Positions 1 through 5,313 of a DNA stretch of 6,543 bases are shown one piece after another. Made by a program: the position numbers and the translations under genes. Origin of the DNA: Clostridia bacterium (lineage in GTDB: Bacteria > Bacillota_A > Clostridia > Oscillospirales > CAG-272); the NCBI GenBank assembly GCA_017467225.1, contig JAFTSR010000167.1:1-6543 (forward strand), written 5' to 3'. A model generated the notes under the pieces. The model saw only the letters and a program-made list of their open reading frames with translations, ran no database searches and was not told the origin of the DNA. How positions within the stretch are numbered: the stretch's first letter is position 1; every line of letters starts with the position of its first letter.

Positions 1-538
1 CCTCGCCTGCCAGGTCAGCCAGAGCCTTTGCAAACTCAGGATCATTCTTCTCCTCGCGAGCGTCAAAGCGGACGTTCTCGATCAGCACTGCGGTGCCGTT
101 CTCCATAGCAGCGATCTTTGCCTTGGCATCCTCGCCGATGGTGTCGGTAGCGAAAGCAACCTTGCCGCCCAGATACTCGTTGAGCTTGTCAGCAACGATC
201 TTCAAGGAGAACTTCTTAACGTCCTTCTTTGCCTTCTCGATAGCCTCAGCCTTTGCAGCCTCCTGCTCAGCCTCGGGCAGCTCTGCGATCTTAGCCAGCT
301 CCTTCTTGTTGAGCTTGAAGTTGGGGGTAAACACGTTGTGGGGCTTGCCCATGTGAGAGGAAAGGATCACCTTGGCACCCTTGTCCATCAGATACTTGAT
401 GGTAGGCAGAGCCTCGACGATTCTCTTGTCGGAGGTGATCACGCCGTCCTTGGAGGGGACGTTGAAGTCGCAACGAACGAATACCTTGGTACCCGCAGAG
501 ATAACGACGTCTTCAATGGATTTCTTGTTGTAGGTCAT
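1..538 (-). CDS. pgk: Phosphoglycerate kinase, N-terminal part (3' end cut by window edge)
   Basis: Cytosolic glycolytic enzyme that transfers phosphate between 1,3-bisphosphoglycerate and ADP. Only the first 179 codons are present; the reading frame runs off the left edge. The family signature KVFVRCDFNVP is at residues 18-28, with the 3-phosphoglycerate-binding Asp24 and Asn26. Arg39, the SHMGKP loop (61-66, Lys where many homologues have Arg) and ENVRFD (154-159) follow in the expected order. Between SHMGKP and KFSL (109-112) there are about 35 more residues than in typical bacterial Pgk. They are rich in Lys, Glu and Ala and probably helical. The ATG at 538 is preceded by AAAGGCGG about 9 nt upstream. 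The gene has its own promoter and sits behind a strong terminator, so it is transcribed independently of the antiporter gene. The codons favour GCT, AAG and GAG, as in highly expressed genes. Confidence 0.97.
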   Translation of the reverse strand, partial: MTYNKKSIEDVVISAGTKVFVRCDFNVPSKDGVITSDKRIVEALPTIKYLMDKGAKVILSSHMGKPHNVFTPNFKLNKKELAKIAELPEAEQEAAKAEAIEKAKKDVKKFSLKIVADKLNEYLGGKVAFATDTIGEDAKAKIAAMENGTAVLIENVRFDAREEKNDPEFAKALADLAGE

Positions 539-581
539 GGTAAAAAACCGCCTTTCTTTGAGATAAATTTTTCCACCCAAT

Positions 582-610
582 ACTATACCACAAAACGGCA
601 AAATTATCAA
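582..610 (-). promoter_or_regulatory. Sigma-A type promoter of pgk
   Basis: Reading the minus strand, TTGATA (605-610) and TATAGT (582-587) are separated by exactly 17 nt. This predicts a transcript start near 575 and a leader of about 37 nt before the pgk ATG. It lies just downstream of the antiporter terminator, which fits a separately transcribed glycolytic gene. No operator-like repeat was seen around it. Confidence 0.8.
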
Positions 611-620
611 GTGTTTTTTG

Positions 621-675
621 AAAAAAATCAAAAAAATTTCCGCGAAAACGGCATCTTTTCACCGTTTTCGCGGAA
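621..675 (-). terminator. Intrinsic terminator after the antiporter gene
   Basis: A perfect 14-bp inverted repeat, arms 638-651 and 662-675 (TTCCGCGAAAACGG and its complement), encloses a 10-nt loop. On the minus strand it is followed by a T-rich run from about 637 down to 621. It lies 20 nt after the antiporter stop codon and separates that gene from pgk. Confidence 0.93.
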
Positions 676-694
676 TTGTCAATTTGTTTGGAGC

Positions 695-2041
695 TTATGC
701 CTGCGCATTCTCCTCTTGCGCAACGTCCTCCTCGTCGGGTTCATCGGCAAAGGCCTCGGCCATGGTCTGTCTGTGATACTCCTCCTTGGAGACGATATCA
801 CCGGCCTTGGTCAGTGCGATCTTGGTCAGCATAGGTCCGACCAACTCGTAGATCAGTACAGAGAACAGAATGATGTTTCGCACCAAAGAGCCCTCAGCCG
901 CACCCATGATCTCCTTGACGGTGATCGACATGCCAAGCGCAACACCTGCCTGCGGCAAGAGCGTTACACCCAAATACTTCACGATCTTTTCGTTGCAGCC
1001 GCTCATCTTCGCGCTGCTGAACGCACCGATATACTTACCCAGCGAACGGAACAAAATGTAAACGATACCGATGAGCACCACGATTCCATTGGTCAGCACA
1101 GACAGCTCCAGCTCCGCGCCGCTCAGAACGAAGAACAGAATGTAGATGGGCATGGTCCACTTGTCGGTCTTCTCCATCAGCTCGTCTGCGTGCTTACAAA
1201 TGTTGCAGAACACCGTTCCCAGCATCATGCAAACCAGCAGCGAAGAAAATCCAACGTGAACGCCGCCAATCTCGAATTTCAGCATCGACAGCGAAACGCT
1301 CATCAAAACGAAGGTCAAGGACAAGCAAAGACGCTTGGAGTTGGACTGGAAGAAGCTCTCCACCCAGGTAAACAGCGCGCCGAGAAGTGCGCCAAGGATA
1401 AGCGAGCCGACCACCTCGATCAGCGGCTCGACCAGCATGGAAATGAGATCGACCTTGCCGCTCTGCAGCGCGCGCGCAATACCGAAGGAGACGGCAAACG
1501 CCACAAGACCCACCGCGTCATCCAGTGCAACGACGGGAAGCAAAATGTCGGTCAAGGGGCCGCGCGCCTTGTACTGCTTGACGACCATCAAGGTCGCAGC
1601 GGGAGCCGTCGCAGTTGCGATCGCGCCCAGAATGATGGCAACGGACAAAGGCAGCTTCTCTTCTCCAAGAACAAAATGCAGACCGATCAGCGCGGCATCC
1701 ACCACGATCATGGTGACAACTGCCTGCAGAATACCGACGACCGTTGCCTGCTTACCGATCTTCTTGAGATTTTTGATCTCAAATTCCGTGCCGATGGCAA
1801 AGGCGATAAAGCCCAGCGCCACCTTGGAAATGATGCCCAGCTGCTCGACACCCTCGGTCGTATGCAGCATACCGATCACGTCAAAGCCCTCGGGCAAATT
1901 CAAATGCCCCAGGCAGTACGGACCGATCAGAATACCCGCGATCAAATAGCCCGTGACAGCCGGCAATTTCAGTGGCTTGACCACACGGGAAATGAGAAGT
2001 CCCGCGACAAGCGCCAGAGATATACTAAATAAAACTTCCAT
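695..2041 (-). CDS. CPA2-family cation:proton antiporter (Na+/H+ exchanger type)
   Basis: A 448-residue integral membrane protein of the Na_H_Exchanger (CPA2, Kef/NapA-like) family, predicted to exchange Na+ or K+ for protons across the cytoplasmic membrane. About 11-12 hydrophobic segments cover residues 2-412. Family motifs appear in order: LPAVTGYLIAGILIGP (26-41); the unwound-helix segment TATAPAAT (143-150); the ion-site pair Asp174-Asp175 in ALDDAVGL; RSLGKYIG (332-339); and LLPQAGVALG (361-370). The adjacent Asp pair resembles electrogenic NapA/NhaA-type exchangers rather than Asn-Asp electroneutral ones, but that is an inference. There is no TrkA-N/RCK domain; the C-terminus is only a short acidic tail (about 415-448). 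The ATG at 2041 has AAGAAGG 6 nt upstream. It has its own promoter with an unusual leader hairpin, and a strong terminator follows. The transported ion cannot be fixed from sequence. Confidence 0.93.
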   Translation of the reverse strand: MEVLFSISLALVAGLLISRVVKPLKLPAVTGYLIAGILIGPYCLGHLNLPEGFDVIGMLHTTEGVEQLGIISKVALGFIAFAIGTEFEIKNLKKIGKQATVVGILQAVVTMIVVDAALIGLHFVLGEEKLPLSVAIILGAIATATAPAATLMVVKQYKARGPLTDILLPVVALDDAVGLVAFAVSFGIARALQSGKVDLISMLVEPLIEVVGSLILGALLGALFTWVESFFQSNSKRLCLSLTFVLMSVSLSMLKFEIGGVHVGFSSLLVCMMLGTVFCNICKHADELMEKTDKWTMPIYILFFVLSGAELELSVLTNGIVVLIGIVYILFRSLGKYIGAFSSAKMSGCNEKIVKYLGVTLLPQAGVALGMSITVKEIMGAAEGSLVRNIILFSVLIYELVGPMLTKIALTKAGDIVSKEEYHRQTMAEAFADEPDEEDVAQEENAQA

Positions 2042-2077
2042 AAAAAGCCTTCTTTCTCAAAACGTAAAGCTTCGCAC

Positions 2078-2131
2078 AAAAAAGCACCACGCTCCGCGAC
2101 CATGGGGTGGGCATGGAGGTGCTGCTTTTTT
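2078..2131 (-). promoter_or_regulatory. Terminator-like hairpin in the antiporter leader (attenuator candidate)
   Basis: On the minus strand AGCACC (2123-2118) pairs with GGTGCT (2088-2083), and a run of six T follows (2083-2078). Inside the loop a second hairpin forms from CCATG and CATGG around a 7-nt loop (2116-2100). An outer A6/T6 pairing can extend the stem past a 2-nt bulge. The element begins a few nucleotides after the predicted transcript start and ends about 37 nt before the antiporter ATG. It could be a premature terminator controlling the antiporter. It could also be the terminator of the upstream regulator gene, whose stop at 2222 has no better hairpin after it. No known riboswitch consensus was recognised. 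Confidence 0.55.
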
Positions 2132-2141
2132 AGCCTGCATT

Positions 2142-2170
2142 ATTATACGGCAAAGTGTTGAAAAAGTCAA
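2142..2170 (-). promoter_or_regulatory. Near-consensus promoter of the antiporter gene
   Basis: On the minus strand TTGACT (2165-2170) and a perfect TATAAT (2142-2147) are spaced by 17 nt. The start of transcription should fall near 2135-2136, giving a leader of about 95 nt before the antiporter ATG. This is the best-matching promoter in the window. Such a strong promoter directly ahead of a terminator-like hairpin is what makes the leader noteworthy. Confidence 0.88.
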
Positions 2171-2221
2171 GGTGTCTTTCGGAGAAATTTAGCAAAAAGG
2201 GATGCTGTATTTTGGTCGTTT

Positions 2222-3199
2222 TCAATAATGCAAAAGAGAAATGATGGGTAAGATCGCCATGCTCTCGCCGCGGATACGCCAAGCATTCTCCTTTGTGCTA
2301 ACGTGAGCCGACAGGTCTTCCTCAAGTCTTGCCAAAACCGCTTCCGGGGAAAGTCCGCATGTTTCAGAAATACTGTCAAGGTCAGCATAGGCGTCCTCTG
2401 CATGAACGGTCAGCGCGTAAAGCACGGACAGCACAGTCAGATTTTTTCGATCAGAGAGTGTTTTCAGCAAAGCGCAAATAGCCGCAGTTCTTTCCTCATT
2501 GAAATCCAAGGCTTTATTATTGGAAGCAAACATGGATTGTCCACGCATGACCGTCGTAAACTCCGGCTCACAGATGGCAGAATAGCCCCAACTACCTCCC
2601 AGCACCTTCTCCACGGCACTGTCTACTTGCTCATAGGCGTTTTGCACGGCACACAAATAGGCCGCATGCGCCGAAAACATCATGGAAAGCAGCATCTGTC
2701 GCGCATCTACCAAGGGCATTTGCTTCAGCTTGGAGATTGCGCCCACTTGCATATCGTGCGCCAGTGAAGCCGGTACACCGTGCCCGACGGTCATGCGGTG
2801 CAGCCCGTTTTCGCTCTCCTCCTGCACGTAGCCCAGAGAGATCAATTCTGCAATCAGATCCTTAGCCTTCTGATAGCCGATCGATAAGCGCCTCTGCAGT
2901 ATGGACGTGCTGACGCCGCCCTTATCCGTTGCAATGACATACGCCTGATACAACAGCGGTGTTTTTTGCAATCGGTCAAATATGGTTTGCTCCTGCTTGG
3001 GAGCTTCGATGCCAAACAGTTCGTCCATGGACACCCCAAAATATTCGGCAAGGCGAGGCAAAAGTCCAATATCGGGACAGCACTGTCCCGACTCCCATTT
3101 GGAAACGGATTGATTGGTCACGCCAAGCACGGTTGCCAGCTGCTCCTGTGTCACACCCTTTTTCTTTCGTAATACGGCAATTTGTTCGTTGATTTGCAT
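2222..3199 (-). CDS. XRE-family regulator with FtsK-gamma-like winged helix and possible third DNA-binding domain
   Basis: A 325-residue predicted DNA-binding protein. Residues 3-62 form an XRE/Cro-C1 type helix-turn-helix; QEQLATVLGVTNQSVSKWESG (18-38) holds the two key helices. Residues about 82-126 match the pattern of the FtsK/SpoIIIE gamma domain, with GGVSTSILQRRLSIGY (94-109), KAKDLIAELISLGYV (111-125) and the typical LLxxG turn. Residues 127-235 are unrecognised. Residues about 243-325 (LLKTLSDRKNLTVLSVLYAL, then GLSPEAVLARLEEDLS) have an ArsR-like winged-helix pattern, proposed with low confidence. There is no ATPase motor, so this is not an FtsK translocase despite the gamma domain, and automated annotation may mislabel it. 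The ATG at 3199 is preceded by AAAGGA with a 9-nt spacer and a small GCCC/GGGC stem. It is a single-gene unit with its own promoter; its targets are unknown, with itself and the adjacent antiporter gene as plausible candidates. Confidence 0.85.
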   Translation of the reverse strand: MQINEQIAVLRKKKGVTQEQLATVLGVTNQSVSKWESGQCCPDIGLLPRLAEYFGVSMDELFGIEAPKQEQTIFDRLQKTPLLYQAYVIATDKGGVSTSILQRRLSIGYQKAKDLIAELISLGYVQEESENGLHRMTVGHGVPASLAHDMQVGAISKLKQMPLVDARQMLLSMMFSAHAAYLCAVQNAYEQVDSAVEKVLGGSWGYSAICEPEFTTVMRGQSMFASNNKALDFNEERTAAICALLKTLSDRKNLTVLSVLYALTVHAEDAYADLDSISETCGLSPEAVLARLEEDLSAHVSTKENAWRIRGESMAILPIISLLHY

Positions 3200-3249
3200 A
3201 CAAAGTCATCCTTTCTGCCCTTCGGGCTTGCATGTGTAGCTACGCTCTA

Positions 3250-3278
3250 ATTCTACCATATAGCATCTTGAAAATCAA
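3250..3278 (-). promoter_or_regulatory. Promoter of the XRE/FtsK-gamma-like regulator gene
   Basis: On the minus strand TTGATT (3273-3278) and TAGAAT (3250-3255) are 17 nt apart, predicting a transcript start near 3243 and a leader of about 45 nt. An 8-bp palindrome, GTAGCTAC (3236-3243), sits at the predicted start. The -35 box is embedded in a longer inverted repeat, listed separately. Confidence 0.75.
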
Positions 3279-3299
3279 CAACGCATTGGTTTGATTTTC
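3270..3299. promoter_or_regulatory. Inverted repeat overlapping the -35 box (operator candidate)
   Basis: GAAAATCAA (3270-3278) and its exact complement TTGATTTTC (3291-3299) are separated by 12 nt. The arm centres are 21 bp apart, which is two helical turns and suits a dimeric helix-turn-helix protein. One arm covers the -35 box of the regulator gene, so self-repression is a reasonable inference. There is no T-run after it, which argues against a terminator. Confidence 0.5.
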
Positions 3300-3308
3300 T
3301 GATTTCGC

Positions 3309-3327
3309 ATCCAACCTGCAGTTGGAT
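3309..3327. repeat. Perfect 7-bp inverted repeat with 5-nt spacer
   Basis: ATCCAAC (3309-3315) and GTTGGAT (3321-3327) flank CTGCA. It lies between the ttcA terminator and the promoter of the regulator gene. No T-run follows on either strand, so it does not look like an intrinsic terminator. It may be a second upstream regulatory site or a 3' mRNA stem; the sequence does not decide. Confidence 0.45.
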
Positions 3328-3333
3328 CGCCGG

Positions 3334-3370
3334 GCAAAAGAAGATGCCCACAAGGATTTCTTGGGGCATC
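3334..3370 (-). terminator. Intrinsic terminator after ttcA
   Basis: On the minus strand GATGCCC (3370-3364) pairs with GGGCATC (3349-3343). An inner CAAG/CTTG pairing with one bulged base gives about 11 bp in all, and TTCTTTTG follows (3342-3335). It begins 4 nt after the ttcA stop codon and ends the ferredoxin-trmN6-ttcA transcription unit. Confidence 0.8.
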
Positions 3371-3374
3371 TCCA

Positions 3375-4145
3375 TTATTCTTCTTGCGAATAATCCTTCC
3401 CTGCCGGCATTCTTCCATCGCGTGGCAGATGGAAGCCGTCGATCTCCCCTCGCTGCATGGCGCCGAAGATGCGGTAACGCAGCCCCGGGTACTTGCGGTC
3501 AAGGGAATTGAGCAGCTGCTTCATTTCCTCTCGCTCGGTGTTGCCGTTGGCAGGGCAGGCCGATTTGACCACCGGCAGCGTGTTGTGCGTGGCAAAATAG
3601 CGGATATCCTTCTCGGGCATGTAAACCATCGGGCGGATGACGTACAGATCCTGCCGCGAAAGATACGTCACCGGCTGGAAGCAGCCGATGCGTCCCTCGA
3701 AGAACAGATTGAGCATAAAGGTATCCACCGCGTCGTCAAAATGATGACCGAGTGCAACGGTAGTGCAGCCCAGCTCCTTGGCGGCGTTGTTAAGCGCGCC
3801 GCGGCGCATCTTGGCGCACAGCGAGCAAGGGCTTTTTTCTTTTCTGACCTCAAAAATAATTTTATAGATCTCGGTGGGCACGATGTGGTAGGGCACGTTC
3901 AGCTGCTCACACAGTTCACGGATGGGCGTAAAGTCGGTGCCACCCGCAAAGCCCATATCCACCGTAATAGCGCAAAGCTCAAACGGCACGGGATAAAAGC
4001 GGCGCAGCTCGGCCATGGCCACCAGCAGCGTCAAGGAATCCTTGCCTGCCGAAACGCCCACCGCAATCTTATCTCCCGGGCGAATCATGCCGTAATCGTC
4101 CACGGCACGACGGGTGAAGCTCAATATACGTTTGGTTCCTTCCAT
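3375..4145 (-). CDS. ttcA: TtcA-family tRNA 2-thiocytidine biosynthesis ATPase
   Basis: A 256-residue cytosolic enzyme of the PP-loop ATPase family. TtcA adenylates cytidine 32 of certain tRNAs and replaces its oxygen with sulfur, using a [4Fe-4S] cluster. The PP-loop SAGKDS is at residues 32-37. CSLC supplies Cys107 and Cys110, and Cys197 in ACPANG completes the three-cysteine cluster set. GHHFDDAVDTFMLNLF (133-148) is the second conserved family block. The ATG at 4145 is chosen because AGGAAGGG lies 7 nt upstream; a GTG at 4169 in the same frame would add 8 residues but overlaps the upstream gene by 23 nt and has poorer spacing. The start lies 1 nt after the trmN6 stop, so the two are probably translationally coupled. 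The family is clear, but target base and tRNAs in Clostridia are inferred from E. coli TtcA; related PP-loop thiolases such as TtuA/Ncs6 are the main alternative. Confidence 0.9.
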   Translation of the reverse strand: MEGTKRILSFTRRAVDDYGMIRPGDKIAVGVSAGKDSLTLLVAMAELRRFYPVPFELCAITVDMGFAGGTDFTPIRELCEQLNVPYHIVPTEIYKIIFEVRKEKSPCSLCAKMRRGALNNAAKELGCTTVALGHHFDDAVDTFMLNLFFEGRIGCFQPVTYLSRQDLYVIRPMVYMPEKDIRYFATHNTLPVVKSACPANGNTEREEMKQLLNSLDRKYPGLRYRIFGAMQRGEIDGFHLPRDGRMPAGKDYSQEE

Positions 4146-4146
4146 A

Positions 4147-4953
4147 TCAGTTCCCTTCCTCTGTATCACTCCATTGCATGGTATCGTAAATATGCTGTGC
4201 TCTTGGCGTCATGGGACGGTGCGGCAGCGAGCGAGTGTCGGTTGTGTGCAACAGAAGCGGCGGCAGCAGGTGACAGTAGGGCGCGCCGTCCTTGCGCGCC
4301 TCGATCAGTACGCTTGACGCCTCACTTGCCTCGTCCGCATGGACAAACACCATGCGCTTGGGCTCCAGGCGGTTTTCCGCCAACGCGCGCATCAGAACGG
4401 AAAGTCTGTCCGGTCGCCACACGCAATAAAACGAGCCGCCGGAGCGCAGGAGCCTCGCCGCGCAGGCACAGAAATCGGACACGTTACCGGCAACCTCGTG
4501 CCGCGCAAGGTATTTTTCATCGTCGCGGTTGCGTGCACCAGCATCCACCGCCATATAGGGTGGGTTGGCGGTGACGATATCCACCGCCTCGCAGCGCACA
4601 CCGTCTTGAGAGAGGGCGGCGGGATGCAGGGTACGAACGTCGGCGCAGTGCGAAAATATCTCATTCTGCATGCCGTTGCACGCAGCGTTTCGTTCGATCA
4701 AGGCGGCAAAGGCCGGCTGAATTTCGATCGCATGTGCCAGGGCGATCTTCTCCCGCGCGCGCAAAAGCAGAGGAATGATGCCCGTACCGCTGCCAAGATC
4801 GACCGCGACGGCACGCCGCTGCGAGCGCACAAAGGCAGCAAGCAAAAAAGCGTCCGTACCAAAGGTCAGACCGTTCTTCTTTTGTATAAGCGTCAGATTT
4901 TCGTTGATACGATCCAGTCGTTCGTCAGGTGCCAAGGCAAGCATAGGATCCAT
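4147..4953 (-). CDS. trmN6: tRNA1(Val) (adenine37-N6)-methyltransferase family (TrmN6/YabB/YfiC)
   Basis: A 268-residue SAM-dependent methyltransferase predicted to methylate N6 of adenine 37 in the anticodon loop of a tRNA. Residues 13-41 (RLDRINENLTLIQKKNGLTF then GTDAFLLAAF) form the N-terminal block typical of this family. DLGSGTG (52-58) is the SAM-binding motif I, and NPPY (130-133) is the catalytic motif of N6-adenine methyltransferases. The ATG at 4953 is preceded by a strong GAGAGGAG with a 6-nt spacer. The open frame continues upstream to 5076 but would then run through the end of the ferredoxin gene, so that longer start is rejected. The position after ricT matches the yaaT-yabB order of Firmicutes. 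The stop is 1 nt from the ttcA start. The exact tRNA target is inferred from E. coli YfiC. Confidence 0.92.
   Translation of the reverse strand: MDPMLALAPDERLDRINENLTLIQKKNGLTFGTDAFLLAAFVRSQRRAVAVDLGSGTGIIPLLLRAREKIALAHAIEIQPAFAALIERNAACNGMQNEIFSHCADVRTLHPAALSQDGVRCEAVDIVTANPPYMAVDAGARNRDDEKYLARHEVAGNVSDFCACAARLLRSGGSFYCVWRPDRLSVLMRALAENRLEPKRMVFVHADEASEASSVLIEARKDGAPYCHLLPPLLLHTTDTRSLPHRPMTPRAQHIYDTMQWSDTEEGN
4153..4160 (-). promoter_or_regulatory. Ribosome binding site that fixes the ttcA start
   Basis: AGGAAGGG on the minus strand lies inside the last codons of trmN6 with a 7-nt spacer to the ATG at 4145. It favours that ATG over the upstream in-frame GTG at 4169 and implies that ribosomes finishing trmN6 help start ttcA. 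Confidence 0.8.
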
Positions 4954-4959
4954 GAGATA

Positions 4960-4967
4960 CTCCTCTC
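4960..4967 (-). promoter_or_regulatory. Ribosome binding site that fixes the trmN6 start
   Basis: GAGAGGAG on the minus strand stands 6 nt before the ATG at 4953. It settles the start of trmN6 against the longer open frame reaching 5076. Confidence 0.85.
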
Positions 4968-4969
4968 TT

Positions 4970-5014
4970 AAAACGGAAGGCGGAGATGGGTGCTCCCTCT
5001 CCGCCGTACCGTTT
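4970..5014 (-). terminator. Terminator-like hairpin between ferredoxin and trmN6 genes
   Basis: On the minus strand AAACGG pairs with CCGTTT as the outer 6 bp (5014-5009 with 4976-4971). GGCGGAGA pairs with TCTCCGCC as the inner 8 bp (5005-4998 with 4986-4979). A small internal loop separates them and the apical loop is 11 nt. Only four T follow (4973-4970) before AAGAG, so termination is probably partial. It would let the ferredoxin message exceed trmN6-ttcA, or protect the ferredoxin mRNA 3' end. No separate promoter was seen for trmN6, so some read-through is expected. Confidence 0.55.
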
Positions 5015-5024
5015 GGTATGTTGA

Positions 5025-5195
5025 TTACTCCTGAACAGGTGCGCCAACAGGGCAAGCATCTGCACAAGCACCGCAATCAGCGCACAGATCAGCGTCGATT
5101 ACATACTTGCCATCGCCCTCGGAAATTGCACCAACGGGGCACTCATCAGCGCAAGCGCCGCAGGATACGCAATCATCAGTAATTTTGTAAGCCAT
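5025..5195 (-). CDS. 2[4Fe-4S] ferredoxin, clostridial type
   Basis: A 56-residue low-potential electron carrier. It begins MAYKITDDCVSCGACADECP and carries two CxxCxxCxxxCP motifs: Cys9, 12, 15, 19 and Cys38, 41, 44, 48. Each motif supplies three ligands to one [4Fe-4S] cluster and the fourth to the other, as in clostridial ferredoxins, whose usual length (about 55 residues) it matches. It is acidic and has no signal peptide, so it is cytosolic. The ATG at 5195 has a full GGAGGT 8 nt upstream. Codons are T-rich (GCT, GAT, GTT), unlike the neighbouring trmN6, which suggests high expression. It has its own promoter and a hairpin just after its stop. It lies between ricT and trmN6, where Bacillus has yabA. 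Its redox partner cannot be told from sequence. Confidence 0.96.
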   Translation of the reverse strand: MAYKITDDCVSCGACADECPVGAISEGDGKYVIDADLCADCGACADACPVGAPVQE

Positions 5196-5228
5196 TGAAA
5201 TATACCTCCATTTATTTGGTTACCTAAC

Positions 5229-5256
5229 ATTATATCACTTTTTTCAAATTTTTCAA
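5229..5256 (-). promoter_or_regulatory. Promoter of the ferredoxin gene
   Basis: On the minus strand TTGAAA (5251-5256) and a perfect TATAAT (5229-5234) are 16 nt apart, within a very A/T-rich stretch that may act as an UP-type element (about 5257-5300). The predicted start is near 5222, giving a leader of about 27 nt. No convincing terminator was seen after ricT, so the ferredoxin operon may also receive read-through from ricT. Confidence 0.8.
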
Positions 5257-5313
5257 CCTCTTTTTGCAAAATTCTTTGCTTTTTTCAAGGAAATTTACAT
5301 AAAAGCGGGAAAA

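Noticed and set aside
338..2032. 564-codon open frame on the plus strand
   Set aside because: It is antisense to the antiporter gene and the pgk start. Its Gln/His/Asp/Arg-rich product is what the complement of Leu/Val/Ile membrane codons gives. It spans a terminator and a promoter and has no ribosome site or family motif.
2042..2140. Possible 27-codon leader peptide (MQAKKAAPPCPP...) in the antiporter leader
   Set aside because: Its ATG lies only 1-3 nt after the -10 box, so it would not be in the transcript, and it has no ribosome site. Two other ATGs within the hairpin also lack one.
2303..2767. 154-codon open frame on the plus strand
   Set aside because: Lies wholly opposite the XRE regulator gene; no ribosome site or recognisable domain.
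2222..3199. FtsK DNA translocase
   Set aside because: Only a gamma-like winged helix is present; there are no Walker A/B motor motifs or membrane segments, and the N-terminus is an XRE helix-turn-helix.
3384..4574. 396-codon open frame on the plus strand
   Set aside because: Antisense to ttcA and the end of trmN6, both of which carry clear catalytic motifs on the other strand; the antisense product has no recognisable domain.
4954..5076. N-terminal extension of trmN6 to an upstream start at 5076
   Set aside because: It would overlap the 3' end of the ferredoxin gene and a hairpin. The ATG at 4953 has a strong, well-spaced ribosome site and gives the family's usual N-terminus.
5240..5300. 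Hairpin GCAAA/TTTGC after ricT as a terminator
   Set aside because: The stem is only 5 bp of mostly A-T pairs and is not followed by a T-run; it lies in the A/T-rich region upstream of the ferredoxin promoter.
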